A stretch of DNA of 64,000 nt from Paracoccus litorisediminis (GCF_009711205.1 NZ_WMIG01000006.1:1-64000), one strand, 5' to 3'; shown: positions 34,942 through 46,482, counted from the first letter of the stretch. Made by a program: numbers and translations. The notes: generated by a model from the letters alone, not told the origin.

Positions 34942-35282
34942 TCGTTACATGCCTGTCATATTTGGCCGAAATTCGGGGGGCACATACAGTGCGTTCCCCC
35001 GTGGCACAACCAGATTGGCAATCTCACGCAGCGGAAGCCGATTTGTCGCATGGGCGGGGCATGCGCCCGCTGGCCGTCGTCCCACCATTGTTCAGAGCGC
35101 AACCTCGCGGCGCAAAGCCATGCCCTCAAGCATCACCGCGCCGACTGTGGTCGAAACAGGCTCCTGTGCGATCAGCAGCTGATCATTGATCCACGGCACC
35201 TAGAAGCGTTGTGCTGATGGCCAGCAACCGGGTCTGCATCGGCAGATCGGGAATGGTCAACCTTGAGCCGATGCGTCGTGTC
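34942..35282. other. 341-base intergenic region, no supported gene
   Basis: Contains the promoter region of the phosphate transporter (minus strand). A CTGTCAT half-site at 34953-34959 resembles one half of a PHO box, but the second half is not convincing. A short minus-strand stretch at about 35090-35200 reads as protein-like sequence with no start and a stop at both ends; it may be a gene remnant or chance. Confidence 0.3.
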
Positions 35283-36284
35283 TTACTGAAGCTTTCCGAC
35301 TTCCTTGTAGAATTTCTCGGCACCCGGATGCAGCGGGATGCCCGCGCCCTTGGTGGCATTGTCCAACGTGATCTGGTTGCCCTTGGCGTGACCCGCAGCG
35401 AACAGCTTCTGGGTCGTCTCACTATAGATCGTCTTGGTGATGTCATGGATCAGCTGCTCGGGCTGATCGGCGCTGGTCACCAACTGAGCACCTACCGAGA
35501 TCGTAGGAACGGCAGCGGTCTGCCCGTTATAGGTCCCGGCAGGAAAGCTGTCGGCAGAAAAGAAGCGATATTTCTCGCGCAGCTTGTCGGCAGCCTCGCC
35601 GTCGATCGGGATCAGCTTGACGTCATGCTGGCTGGCCAGTTCCGCAATCGCGCCCGCGGGATAGCCACCGACAAAGAAGAACGCGTCCATCGCCCCGTCC
35701 CGCATGCGATCGGCGGCCTGATCGGGCTTCAGGAACTCGGCGCTGATATCGGCCTCGGACAGACCATAGGCTTCAAGAATGATGCGGGCATCGACCAGCG
35801 TGCCGGAACCCGGCTCATCCAAAGACACCTTCTTGCCCCTGAGATCGGCGACGGTTTCGATCCCGGCATCGGCGCGGGCCACCAGATGGATGCTTTCTGG
35901 ATATAGATTGGCGATCAGGCGCAGCTTTTCGACGGCAGGTCGGCCTTCCCACAGGCCGGTGCCCGTCTGCGCCCAATAAGCCACGTCGGACTGGGTGAAA
36001 CCGGCGTCGATCCGACCCGCAGCGATCGCCTCGATATTGTCGACCGAGCCATTCGAGGCCAGCGCGGTCGCGACCAGTCCCGGCAGACCGCAGGGGCCGC
36101 CATTTTCGCAGGGGCGCGATCCGGGCGGGTTCGAGATCGCATTCGCGATCAAACCGCCCATCGGGTAATATGTGCCCGCGGTGCTGCCCGTGCCGATGCG
36201 GAAAAAGCTCGGTTCCTGTGCCGCCGCGCAATGGGTCAGAAGCCCAACCGCGACCGCGATCCCAAGAATGATGCGTCTGTTCAC
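35283..36284 (-). CDS. TAXI-family TRAP transporter solute-binding protein
   Basis: Periplasmic receptor of the TAXI class of TRAP transporters, which use a fused DctQM permease. 333 residues. The signal peptide is RRIILGIAVAVGLLTHCAAA. The mature start is RIGTGSTAGTYYPMGGLIAN, the defining TAXI segment, followed by LASNGSVDNIEAIAAGRIDAGF reduced here to NGSVDNIEAIAAGRIDAGF. The GTG at 36284 has CGGAG seven bases upstream and gives a proper signal peptide; ATG codons further upstream do not. No permease gene lies next to it. Substrate unknown (glutamate and dicarboxylates are known for the class). Confidence 0.87.
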   Translation of the reverse strand: MNRRIILGIAVAVGLLTHCAAAQEPSFFRIGTGSTAGTYYPMGGLIANAISNPPGSRPCENGGPCGLPGLVATALASNGSVDNIEAIAAGRIDAGFTQSDVAYWAQTGTGLWEGRPAVEKLRLIANLYPESIHLVARADAGIETVADLRGKKVSLDEPGSGTLVDARIILEAYGLSEADISAEFLKPDQAADRMRDGAMDAFFFVGGYPAGAIAELASQHDVKLIPIDGEAADKLREKYRFFSADSFPAGTYNGQTAAVPTISVGAQLVTSADQPEQLIHDITKTIYSETTQKLFAAGHAKGNQITLDNATKGAGIPLHPGAEKFYKEVGKLQ

Positions 36285-36322
36285 GACATGTCTCCGGTTA
36301 CTTTCGCACCAGCCTAGCATGA

Positions 36323-38725
<2,403 letters not shown>

Positions 38726-38732
38726 TGCAAAG

Positions 38733-38768
38733 GCCGCGAGGTTTGAAATGACTTCAAATCCTCGCGGC
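38733..38768 (+). terminator. Hairpin immediately after katG
   Basis: GCCGCGAGG (38733-38741) pairs with CCTCGCGGC (38760-38768), with additional TTTGAA/TTCAAA pairing inside. There is no T-run, so by itself it may protect the mRNA end; the second hairpin at 38785-38810 is the likelier terminator. Confidence 0.6.
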
Positions 38769-38784
38769 AACATACTGAAAATAA

Positions 38785-38810
38785 AACGCGCGCCGGGTGT
38801 GGCGCGCGTT
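38785..38810. terminator. Bidirectional terminator between katG and hmuV
   Basis: AACGCGCGCC (38785-38794), loop GGGTGT, GGCGCGCGTT (38801-38810) is a perfect ten-base stem. On the plus strand it is followed by TCTGTTT, on the minus strand by TTATTTT. It can stop both katG and hmuSTUV transcripts. Confidence 0.85.
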
Positions 38811-38819
38811 TCTGTTTGG

Positions 38820-39596
38820 TCAGCCAGCGGCGACTTGTGGCAAGATCCAGATGCCCTCGGCTGGAACCGCGTTCACCCGCAGGTCGCAGCCATAGGCGTG
38901 GGACAGGGTGGCATCCGTCAGGACTTCGGCAGGGGTGCCTTGGGCCAGGACCTCGCCCTTGCCCATCAGGATGACTTTCTGCGCGAAAAGCGCGGTCAGG
39001 TTCAGGTCATGCATGACGGCGATCACGCCGCCACCGCGCCGCGCATAATCGGCGGCCAGCCGCATGACCGTCAGCTGATGCGCGATATCGAGGCTGCTGA
39101 CCGGCTCATCCAGAAACAGCCAGCGCGGACCTTGGTCATCGACGGGCTGCCAGACCTGCGCCAGGACGCGGGCCAATTGCACGCGCTGCTGTTCGCCCCC
39201 GGAAAGCTGCTGGTAATGCCGCCCCGAAAAGCCGGGCAGGTCGACGGCGGCCAATGCTGCCGGGACCAGCGCATCGGCACGCTCGCCCCGCGCCTCAAGG
39301 CCGATGCGCACAACCTCGGCCACGGTGAAGGGGAATGACAGGGCAGCGGCCTGCGGCAGCACGCCCCGTCGGCGGGCCAGATCCTCGGGCGCGAAGGCGT
39401 CCAGATCGCGCCCGCCCAGCCGGATCGCACCACGATGCGGAAGCTCTCCGGTCAAGGCCCGCATCAGGGTGGTCTTGCCCGAGCCGTTCGGACCGACGAT
39501 GGCGGTGAACTGACCAGCCTCGGCCTGTAGCGAGACGCCGTTCAGGATGCGCTTGCGGCCGATGCTAACCGCGATGTCTTGGGCGATCAGGCTCAC
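38820..39596 (-). CDS. hmuV: Heme ABC transporter, ATP-binding protein
   Basis: ATPase of the heme importer, 258 residues. Walker A is GPNGSGKTT (about 34-42), the signature is QLSGGEQQRVQLARVL (about 132-147), Walker B is WLFLDEPVSSLD, and the switch is VMHDLNLTALF. The GTG at 39596 overlaps the hmuU stop (TGA within GTGA) and gives the family N-terminus SLIAQDIAVSIG. An open extension to 39767 lies inside hmuU. Last gene of hmuSTUV. Confidence 0.92.
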   Translation of the reverse strand: MSLIAQDIAVSIGRKRILNGVSLQAEAGQFTAIVGPNGSGKTTLMRALTGELPHRGAIRLGGRDLDAFAPEDLARRRGVLPQAAALSFPFTVAEVVRIGLEARGERADALVPAALAAVDLPGFSGRHYQQLSGGEQQRVQLARVLAQVWQPVDDQGPRWLFLDEPVSSLDIAHQLTVMRLAADYARRGGGVIAVMHDLNLTALFAQKVILMGKGEVLAQGTPAEVLTDATLSHAYGCDLRVNAVPAEGIWILPQVAAG

Positions 39597-40663
39597 AGGT
39601 CCAGCACTCCGCGATTGCGCAACAGGATCCACAGGAAGAACGGCCCGCCGATCATCGCAGTGACGATGCCGATGGGAAGTTCCGCCGGGGCAATCAGCGT
39701 GCGGCTGGCCATATCGGCCCAAAGCAGCATGACCGCGCCCAGAAGGCCGGAATTGACCAGCAGCCAACGGTGATCCGGCCCGCTGGCCAGCCGCAGCAGA
39801 TGCGGCACAACAATGCCGACAAAACCGATCCCGCCCGAGACCGCGACCGCAGCCCCGGTGGCCGCAGCGACGGTCAGGATGGCGCGGTTCTTGACCCGTT
39901 GGACGCGGATGCCGACATGGCCCGCGGCAGCCTCGCCCAAGGCAAGGGCGTTCAAGCCGCGCGCCAGTGCTGGTGCGGACAATACCGCCAGCACCATGAT
40001 CGGAGCGGCGGCCAGAAGCTTCGGCCAGTTCGATCCGGCCAGCGATCCCAGACCCCAGAAGGTCAGATCCCGCAGCTGGCTGTCATTGGCGCGCAGGATG
40101 ACAAGGCCCGCCACCGCGCTGAGGATCGCACCAAGCGCGATGCCCGCCAGCAACATGGTCGCGACCGAGGTCCGACCCCGCCGCGTGGCAATTCGATACA
40201 GGGTCAGCGTGGTGACCCAACTGCCGACAAAAGCTACGACCGGCACGAGATACCAGCCAAATATCCCGGCGACCGAGGCAGGCAGCGCCGCGCCCCAGAC
40301 GATCGCCAGAATAGCGCCCAGTGACGCGCCAGAACTGACACCGACCAGCCCCGGATCGGCCAGCGGATTGCGAAACAGCCCCTGCATCAGCGCACCGGAC
40401 ACGGCTAATGCCGCGCCGACACAGATCCCCATCAGCACCCGGGGCAGGCGGATGTCCAGAAGCACCACCCGATCCTGAACCGCCAGCTCACGCCCGGCCA
40501 GCAGGTCCGAGACGGCGCGGGTCAGCGAGGTTCCCGACGCGCCCCAGCCCAGCGACAGCACGGAGCTGGCCAGCAGCAGGACGACAAGCACCCGGCAGGT
40601 CAGGCGGGCGCGATGGCTGCGATCGCCGTCGATCCGTGGCATGTCGGGGCTGATCGCCACCAT
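39593..40663 (-). CDS. hmuU: Heme ABC transporter, permease
   Basis: FecCD-type permease with about ten membrane segments in 356 residues. The conserved GALMQGLFRNPLADPGLVGVSS region (shown here by MQGLFRNPLADPGLVG) lies at about 90-110, and VGIVVPHLLRLASGPDHRWL near 285. ATG 40663 shares one base with the hmuT stop and has GGAGG at the right spacing; a GTG at 40666 is an alternative. Partner of HmuT and HmuV. Confidence 0.92.
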   Translation of the reverse strand: MVAISPDMPRIDGDRSHRARLTCRVLVVLLLASSVLSLGWGASGTSLTRAVSDLLAGRELAVQDRVVLLDIRLPRVLMGICVGAALAVSGALMQGLFRNPLADPGLVGVSSGASLGAILAIVWGAALPASVAGIFGWYLVPVVAFVGSWVTTLTLYRIATRRGRTSVATMLLAGIALGAILSAVAGLVILRANDSQLRDLTFWGLGSLAGSNWPKLLAAAPIMVLAVLSAPALARGLNALALGEAAAGHVGIRVQRVKNRAILTVAAATGAAVAVSGGIGFVGIVVPHLLRLASGPDHRWLLVNSGLLGAVMLLWADMASRTLIAPAELPIGIVTAMIGGPFFLWILLRNRGVLDL

Positions 40664-41535
40664 CACGAGCCTCCGTAAACCAGACCGTGCAGCTCGATCG
40701 CCGCTTCGCCGGTCCGGGGGCCGAAGCCCAGCAGTTTCAGCCCGTCCATGATGACGATGCGGCCATCCCGGCCCGCCGGGGTCTGGGCGATGGCGGGCAT
40801 CGTTTGGGCGGATTGCTTGGCCGCCTCAAGGCTGTCGCCGCCATTCGCGGTCGCATCGGCCTTGGCGTCGCCGCGCTGCATCATCAGGATGACGTCGGGG
40901 GCGGCCTTGATCACCGCCTCATCGGTCAGGGGCTTGTAGCCCTGAATATCCGCCAGCGCATTCTGCGCCCCGGCCAGCCGGATGATGCCATCTGCGGATG
41001 TGCCCGTGCCGCCCGCCATGACCCGCCCGCCTTGCAGCGACAGGACGAACAGCACCTTTTTCGGCTGACCCACGGCCTTGGCCTTGCTTTCCGCATCAGT
41101 CAATTGCGCCGCCAGCTTTTCATGCAGCGCGTGGCCCTTTTCGGGCACGCCAAGCGCCTCGGCCACGGCATCGACCTTGGCCAGCACGCCCGCAGCATCA
41201 TAGCCCTCGGCCACCGTCACATAGGGCAGATTGGCCGATTTCAGCACCGAGACCGCCTCGGGCGGACCCGCGCCTTCTTCGGCAAGGATCAGATCGGGCG
41301 ACACCGACAGCACGCCTTCGGGGGAAAGCGCGCGCATGTAGCCGACATCGGTCAGGGCATTGGCCTCGGGTGGCCAATTCGAGGTCGTGTCGCGCCCGAC
41401 CAGCCGGTCCTGTTCGCCAAGCGCATAGACCAGTTCCGTCACCGCGCCACCGATGGCCAGCACGCGGCTGGCCTCGGGATAGGTTTCGGCATGGGCAGGC
41501 GCCGCCAGCAGCAGCGCGAGAGCCAGCCGTTTCAT
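40663..41535 (-). CDS. hmuT: Heme ABC transporter, substrate-binding protein
   Basis: Periplasmic heme receptor of the BtuF/ChuT family, 290 residues with a short signal peptide (KRLALALLLAAPAHA). Typical features are RVLAIGGAVTELVYALGEQD (about 24-43), VGRDTTSNWPPEANALTDVG, and the long connecting helix before PLTDEAVIKAAPDVILMM. ATG 41535 overlaps the hmuS stop as ATGA; an upstream frame inside hmuS is not coding. An axial heme ligand cannot be assigned by eye. Confidence 0.9.
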   Translation of the reverse strand: MKRLALALLLAAPAHAETYPEASRVLAIGGAVTELVYALGEQDRLVGRDTTSNWPPEANALTDVGYMRALSPEGVLSVSPDLILAEEGAGPPEAVSVLKSANLPYVTVAEGYDAAGVLAKVDAVAEALGVPEKGHALHEKLAAQLTDAESKAKAVGQPKKVLFVLSLQGGRVMAGGTGTSADGIIRLAGAQNALADIQGYKPLTDEAVIKAAPDVILMMQRGDAKADATANGGDSLEAAKQSAQTMPAIAQTPAGRDGRIVIMDGLKLLGFGPRTGEAAIELHGLVYGGS

Positions 41536-42572
41536 TCGGCGGCCTCGGCCAGCACCGGCAGCCCCTGAACCAGCGCCGCCCATTCAGCCGCATCGCCGCC
41601 CTTTTCGGGGCGCAGGCCGAAGCATTGGAAGATCAGCGCGCCTTCCGCGTCAAACGCCTCGACCGAGATTGCCGGACCGCGCTTGGTCGGCTTTTCGACC
41701 GCCCAGACCTCGGCGATGTGGTCGCCGCGCAGATGCAGGTTGAAGCGCGGGTCCAGCACGTTCAGCCACGGACCCATCGGTTTCAGCGACTCGATGCGGC
41801 CGGAATGGATCTCGATGCAGCCCATGTTGCCGACAAAGAACATGATGCCGACATTGCCCGCATGGACGCGTTCGAGCAGGGCGGGGACCGCATCCACCGC
41901 CAGCGGGCGGACATAGGGCGCACCCGCGACGCGGTACGCGCCCAGACGGTTCATCTTGAGGCGATGGATCAGGGTGTTGAACTGGTGGGTGTCGGTCATT
42001 TCGGACCATTCACGGCGCAGTGCGTCGATACGCTCGGGCGCGGCCTTGGCGGGCTCGACCGGCGCGCGCACACCGAATTCGGCGCTGTCGGACTGGTCGG
42101 CCACGACCAGATCACGCTTCAGTGCCTGCCATGCGGTCAGGTCCGAGGTCTCGCGCAGGTGGACCTTGTGGACCGCGTCGCCCGCCGCGTCGAAGACCTG
42201 AACCGAGCGCTTCACGCTCGCCTCGGTTTCCTTCTCGACCGCAAAGGCATGGACCCAGTGGCGCGGAAAGAAGCGCATGTCGATTTCCGCATCCAGCGTC
42301 ATCGCGGCATGCTCGCCGTCGTGGAACTCGTTATAGGTCCCGACCTTTTCGATCACGCAGGAGCGGTTGCGGGTCAGCGCCATGACCTCGCCCAGCGACT
42401 GGATCGCGGGGATCAGGCGGCCCAGCGTCGGGTCGATGCGCTGCACGCCATGTCCGACATGGGCCAGAACCAGCGCGGCCTCGGGCAGACCAAGTTTGGC
42501 GGCCAGATCGACCGGGCGGCCGGTATCCTCGGCCTGAAGGCGGCGCAGGTCGGCGGGGCTATGGGTGGTCAT
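41532..42572 (-). CDS. hmuS: Hemin-degrading factor HmuS
   Basis: Cytoplasmic heme-binding/degrading protein of the HemS/ChuS family that takes heme from HmuTUV and helps release iron. 346 residues in two homologous halves, the first with VGTYNEFHDGEHAAMTLDAE reduced here to GTYNEFHDGEH (about 92-102), the second with VGNMGCIEIHSGRIESLKPM reduced to NMGCIEIHSGRI (about 245-256). First gene of hmuSTUV, divergent from hmuR across a 148-base region. Confidence 0.9.
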   Translation of the reverse strand: MTTHSPADLRRLQAEDTGRPVDLAAKLGLPEAALVLAHVGHGVQRIDPTLGRLIPAIQSLGEVMALTRNRSCVIEKVGTYNEFHDGEHAAMTLDAEIDMRFFPRHWVHAFAVEKETEASVKRSVQVFDAAGDAVHKVHLRETSDLTAWQALKRDLVVADQSDSAEFGVRAPVEPAKAAPERIDALRREWSEMTDTHQFNTLIHRLKMNRLGAYRVAGAPYVRPLAVDAVPALLERVHAGNVGIMFFVGNMGCIEIHSGRIESLKPMGPWLNVLDPRFNLHLRGDHIAEVWAVEKPTKRGPAISVEAFDAEGALIFQCFGLRPEKGGDAAEWAALVQGLPVLAEAAE

Positions 42573-42720
42573 GGTGGCAGCCTTTATCGTTGTTAATCTT
42601 ATGGTTGTGCCCGAATTAACGGGGCGAATGTATCATTGACAGTTTTACTCGGAAAACTTAACGCAGCGCAAGATGCCAGCCGTTCGCCAGCAAAAAACTT
42701 AAGAAACGCAAGGGGACATA
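42573..42720. promoter_or_regulatory. hmuS-hmuR divergent promoter and candidate iron operator
   Basis: A consensus -35 TTGACA lies at 42636-42641. Immediately after it is the inverted repeat AGTTTT (42641-42646), six bases, AAAACT (42653-42658), in the -35/-10 spacer of the hmuR promoter. AT-rich TTGTTAATCTTATGG nearer hmuS may serve that operon. No canonical Fur, Irr or RirA site is recognised, so the regulator is unknown. Confidence 0.45.
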
Positions 42721-44778
42721 ATGTCACGACTCCCGCTCCGCATCGCGCTGCTTGCCAGCACGACCTGCCTGACGGCTCTGGCGATCACCGCTCCGGTCTG
42801 GGCACAGGACGCTGCTGCCACCGCCGCGACCGAGGAAAAATTCCTGCTGGACCCGCTGGTCCTGCGCGCCGGGCAGCCGAAAGTGGCCTCCGAGGTGCCG
42901 CAGTCGGTTTCGGTCGTCGGGCAGCAGCAGCTTGACGATATTGCGCCGATCCATATCGGTGAGGTGCTGGACACGGTTCCGGGCGTCGCGGGCACCGGTT
43001 CGGGCAGCTTCTTTGGTCAGGGCTTCAACATCCGCGGCTTTGGCGCGAACGGTCTGGCCGGGGGCGAGGCGGGCATTGTCCAGCTGATCGACGGCGAGGA
43101 GAAGTACTACGAATCCTATCGTCAGGGCTCGCTGTTCGTCGAACCCGACTTCCTGCGTCAGGTCGAGGTTCTGCGTGGCCCGGGCTCGTCCACGCTTTAC
43201 GGTGCGGGCGCGCTTGGCGGTGTGATCGCGATGGAGACGATCGAGGCATCAGACCTGATCGAAGAGGGCAAGACCTTTGGCGGCAAGGCCAAGATCGGCT
43301 TTGCCTCGAACCCGGACAGCATTCTGGGCAGCGTCGCGCTTGGTTGGCGTCCGGCCGAGGATTTCGAAGCCGTCGCGGCCTTCGCATGGCGCAAGCTGGG
43401 CGACACCAAGGATTCCGATGGCAACACCACCATCCGTTCGGATTCAAGCACGCCGAACGTGCTGCTGAAGGCCAAGAAGACCTTTGGCGACCAATATGTC
43501 GCGTTCTCGTATCAGCATCTGGAAGCCAAGGGCGACAATCAGGACTTCGATCAGATGCACGGGGCGCAGAAGGATCTGTTCTATCCCGGCTTCTCGTGGG
43601 GGGTGGGCGACATCACCACGCGCGACCAGACCGCCAAGGCGGAATGGGGCTGGAACCCGGCCGATAACCGCTACATCGACCTGACCGCAGCCCTGTCCTA
43701 CACGAACACGATGAAGGACGTGCAGCAGGGCGACGACCCGGCCGAGCCGATCATGGATTCGCTGCTGGGCAAGCGCGACTACCGGTTGTGGAAGTTCAAG
43801 CTGAACAACGTGGCCGACCTCTCGGGCGACAGCTATGAGCATTTCCTGATCACCGGGGCGGAAATCTGGAAGCAGGACCGTTCGTCCAGCGTGCCGTCCT
43901 CGTCCCACCCCGAGGGTTACACCCGCGGCTGGTCGGTCTATGCCCTGTCCGAAGTCACCTGGGACCGGCTGACGGTCAATTCCGGCCTGCGCTACGAAAA
44001 ACAGCGCACCGAACCCAAGGACAGCGTCAGCTTTGACGCCGATGAGCGCAGCTTTGAGGCGGTCGAACCGCAGATCGCCGCGATCTATCGCCTGAACGAT
44101 CAATGGTCGGTCTTTGGCTCAGTCGCCTTCGTGAACCGCATCCCGACCGTGGATGAGCTTTACGACGGCTCGATGATCACCGCGCCCAACCCGAACCTGA
44201 AGGACGAGAAGGGCAAGAACATCGAGATCGGCACCTCCTATACGGGCAGCTCAATCCTTGCCGAGGGCGATCAGGCGGTGATGAAGGTAACGCTGTATCG
44301 CAACCATATCGACGACATGATCATCCGCGCCGGTGCGGGTCCGATGGCCTATTACACCAATATCGAGCGCGCATATCTGAAGGGTGGCGAGCTTGAGGCC
44401 AGCTACCTGCTGAACGACTGGGAACTGGGCGCGGCGATCACCGTGACCGAGGGCGTCGATCAGGATGATGTCGATCTGGACACGCTGCAGAACAACCGTC
44501 TGATGCTGCAGGCCACCTGGAACGCGAACGAGGCATGGCGCATCGGCGCGCGCAGCACGCTGGCCGCTGGCCGCGACAAGCCCGATGGGACCCATCGCGC
44601 GGGTTACGGCGTGCATGACATCTTTGCCTCGTGGTCGCCGCAAGCTGGCGTCGCCGAGGGGATCGAGGTGCAGATGGGCGTCGATAACGTCACCAACACC
44701 GATTACACCCCGGCCAGCTGGCTGGGCGGCCCGGCACCGGGACGCAACTTCAAGCTGTCGCTGTCGCGCAAATTCTAA
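42721..44778 (+). CDS. hmuR: TonB-dependent heme/hemoglobin receptor
   Basis: Outer-membrane heme receptor, 685 residues. It has a signal peptide (LPLRIALLASTTCLTALAIT region ending near PVWAQ), a plug with PQSVSVVGQQQLDDIAP and VEVLRGPGSSTLYGAGALGG (about 140-160), and a barrel ending in LSLSRKF. The barrel carries NPNL (in APNPNLKDEKG, about 484), one of the two motifs of heme receptors; the partner FRAP box appears altered to NRIPTVDELY. Divergent from hmuSTUV, with AAGGGGA ribosome site. exbBD-tonB are not in the window. Confidence 0.92.
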   Translation: MSRLPLRIALLASTTCLTALAITAPVWAQDAAATAATEEKFLLDPLVLRAGQPKVASEVPQSVSVVGQQQLDDIAPIHIGEVLDTVPGVAGTGSGSFFGQGFNIRGFGANGLAGGEAGIVQLIDGEEKYYESYRQGSLFVEPDFLRQVEVLRGPGSSTLYGAGALGGVIAMETIEASDLIEEGKTFGGKAKIGFASNPDSILGSVALGWRPAEDFEAVAAFAWRKLGDTKDSDGNTTIRSDSSTPNVLLKAKKTFGDQYVAFSYQHLEAKGDNQDFDQMHGAQKDLFYPGFSWGVGDITTRDQTAKAEWGWNPADNRYIDLTAALSYTNTMKDVQQGDDPAEPIMDSLLGKRDYRLWKFKLNNVADLSGDSYEHFLITGAEIWKQDRSSSVPSSSHPEGYTRGWSVYALSEVTWDRLTVNSGLRYEKQRTEPKDSVSFDADERSFEAVEPQIAAIYRLNDQWSVFGSVAFVNRIPTVDELYDGSMITAPNPNLKDEKGKNIEIGTSYTGSSILAEGDQAVMKVTLYRNHIDDMIIRAGAGPMAYYTNIERAYLKGGELEASYLLNDWELGAAITVTEGVDQDDVDLDTLQNNRLMLQATWNANEAWRIGARSTLAAGRDKPDGTHRAGYGVHDIFASWSPQAGVAEGIEVQMGVDNVTNTDYTPASWLGGPAPGRNFKLSLSRKF

Positions 44779-44788
44779 GAAAATCAGG

Positions 44789-44814
44789 AAAGGCCCGGAA
44801 ATCTCCGGGCCTTT
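44789..44814. terminator. Bidirectional terminator after hmuR
   Basis: AAAGGCCCGGA (44789-44799), loop AATC, TCCGGGCCTTT (44804-44814), a perfect eleven-base stem with T-rich ends on both strands. It separates hmuR from the convergent TPP-enzyme gene. Confidence 0.88.
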
Positions 44815-44817
44815 CGC

Positions 44818-46482
44818 TTATTGGCCGCGCAGTTTCGCGATGGTGGTCCGGGTCGAGATCTGTTCTGGATCGGTCATCAGTTCGATCACCGTGGGCCGGG
44901 CCGAGGCGAAGGCGGCCTTGATCGCGGGCAGGAACTCAGCGGTCTGGGTGACACGGGCGAATTCCGCCCCCAAGCCCCGCGCCAGCGCCCCGAAATCGGT
45001 GGTGACGATATCAGTGCCGGAAACACGCCCCGGATGCTCGCGTTCCTGATGCATGCGGATCGTGCCATAGGTGCCGTTGTTGAAGACCAGCACGATCGGA
45101 CGTCCGCCATGCTGGACGGCGGTGGCGATTTCGGCCCCGCTCATCATGAAGCCGCCATCGCCGACAAAGGCCAGCACCTGCCGAGCCGGGTCCTGCAGAG
45201 ATACGGCGACAGCGGCGGGGACCGAATAGCCCATCGCCCCGCAGGTCGATCCGATCTGCCGACCCGGACGGCCATAGCGCAGGAACCGCTGCGGCCAGCC
45301 GGTATGGTTGCCCGCATCCAGCGTGATGACCGCATCGGCGGGCAGGGCGTCGCGCAGCGCCAGCATCGCCTGTCCCATATCCAGCGGATGGTCATGCGCG
45401 GGCGCTTGGGTATCGGCCAGATATTCCTCGCGCAGCGTCTGACGCCAGTCGCCATGCCCGGACAGACCCAGATCCGTTCCTGCCAGCGCAAGAGCCGCAG
45501 CGGTCGAATCCGCGGCAATGCCCAAGGTCGGGCTATAGACGCGCCCGATCTCATCGGCATCGACATGGATATGGACAAGCACCTTGCCGGTATCAGGCAC
45601 ATTCAACGAGACATAGTTGCGGGTGGTGATCTCGCCCAGTCGGGCACCGATGACCAGCAGCACGTCGGCTTCGGCCAGTCGGCGGACAAGGCTGGGCGCG
45701 ACGCCAGTGCCGAAATCCCCGACATAATGGTCCGAGTCATTGTCGATCGCGTCCTGACGCCGGAACGATGTGGCGATCGGCAGGTCATTGTCGGTGGCAA
45801 AGCGCAGCAAGGCCTCGGCCCCCTCATCGGTCCAGCCCGACCCTCCGGCCAAGACCAGCGGTCGCTTGGCCCCGCGCAGCACCTGCACGATCCGGGCCAC
45901 CTGCGCCGAATCCATCGCGGGCGCGGTCGGGACATAGGGCGGGGCGTCGGCCACCTCGACCAATTCGGTCAGCATGTCCTCGGGCAGGGCCAGCACCACC
46001 GGACCCGGCCGCCCCGAGGTCGCCACCCGGAACGCCCGCGCCATGTATTCCGGGATGCGGCGGGCATCATCGATCTGTGCCGCCCATTTCGCCACCGGGC
46101 CGAACATCTGGCGATAATCGATTTCCTGAAAGCTTTCGCGATCCACCGTGCCGCGTCCGACCTGACCGACCAGCAGGATCATCGGCGTCGAATCCTGATA
46201 GGCGACATGCACTCCGATGGCGGCATGGCACGCCCCCGGGCCGCGCGTCACCATGCAGATGCCCGGCCGCCCGGTCAGCTTGCCATAGGCTTCTGCCATG
46301 TTCGCGGCCCCGGCCTCGTGCCGGGCATTGTACAGGGTGAAACGGTCGCGCACGTCATGCAGCGCGTCCAGCACCTCAAGATAGCTTTCGCCGGGGACGC
46401 AAAAAGCGCAATCCGCGCCATGGATCAGCAGTTGATCGACCAGCACCTGTCCGCCGCTGCGGGAATTCTGCTGTTGTTGCAT
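44818..46482 (-). CDS. Thiamine pyrophosphate-binding enzyme, acetolactate-synthase-large-subunit-like
   Basis: ThDP-dependent enzyme of 554 residues with the three domains of the acetolactate synthase/benzoylformate decarboxylase class. It has the N-terminal catalytic Glu in NARHEAGAANMAEAYG (about 52-67) with CMVTRGPGACHAAIGV, a central FAD/nucleotide-fold domain, and the C-terminal ThDP motif from GDGGFMMSGAE to NNGTYGTIRM (about 447-482). No small regulatory subunit gene is near, so it is probably not the biosynthetic IlvB. The exact reaction is unknown. ATG 46482 has AGAGGAGA upstream. Divergent from a GntR regulator. Confidence 0.85.
   Translation of the reverse strand: MQQQQNSRSGGQVLVDQLLIHGADCAFCVPGESYLEVLDALHDVRDRFTLYNARHEAGAANMAEAYGKLTGRPGICMVTRGPGACHAAIGVHVAYQDSTPMILLVGQVGRGTVDRESFQEIDYRQMFGPVAKWAAQIDDARRIPEYMARAFRVATSGRPGPVVLALPEDMLTELVEVADAPPYVPTAPAMDSAQVARIVQVLRGAKRPLVLAGGSGWTDEGAEALLRFATDNDLPIATSFRRQDAIDNDSDHYVGDFGTGVAPSLVRRLAEADVLLVIGARLGEITTRNYVSLNVPDTGKVLVHIHVDADEIGRVYSPTLGIAADSTAAALALAGTDLGLSGHGDWRQTLREEYLADTQAPAHDHPLDMGQAMLALRDALPADAVITLDAGNHTGWPQRFLRYGRPGRQIGSTCGAMGYSVPAAVAVSLQDPARQVLAFVGDGGFMMSGAEIATAVQHGGRPIVLVFNNGTYGTIRMHQEREHPGRVSGTDIVTTDFGALARGLGAEFARVTQTAEFLPAIKAAFASARPTVIELMTDPEQISTRTTIAKLRGQ

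Noticed and set aside
34953..34959. PHO box upstream of the phosphate transporter
   Set aside because: Only one CTGTCAT half-site is good. The second half is poorly matched and wrongly spaced, and PiT-type transporters are often not activated by PhoB.
44818..46482. Biosynthetic acetolactate synthase large subunit (ilvB/ilvI)
   Set aside because: Overall fold agrees, but there is no adjacent small subunit gene, no leader peptide or ilvC, and a dedicated GntR regulator. The safer call is a TPP enzyme of unknown reaction.
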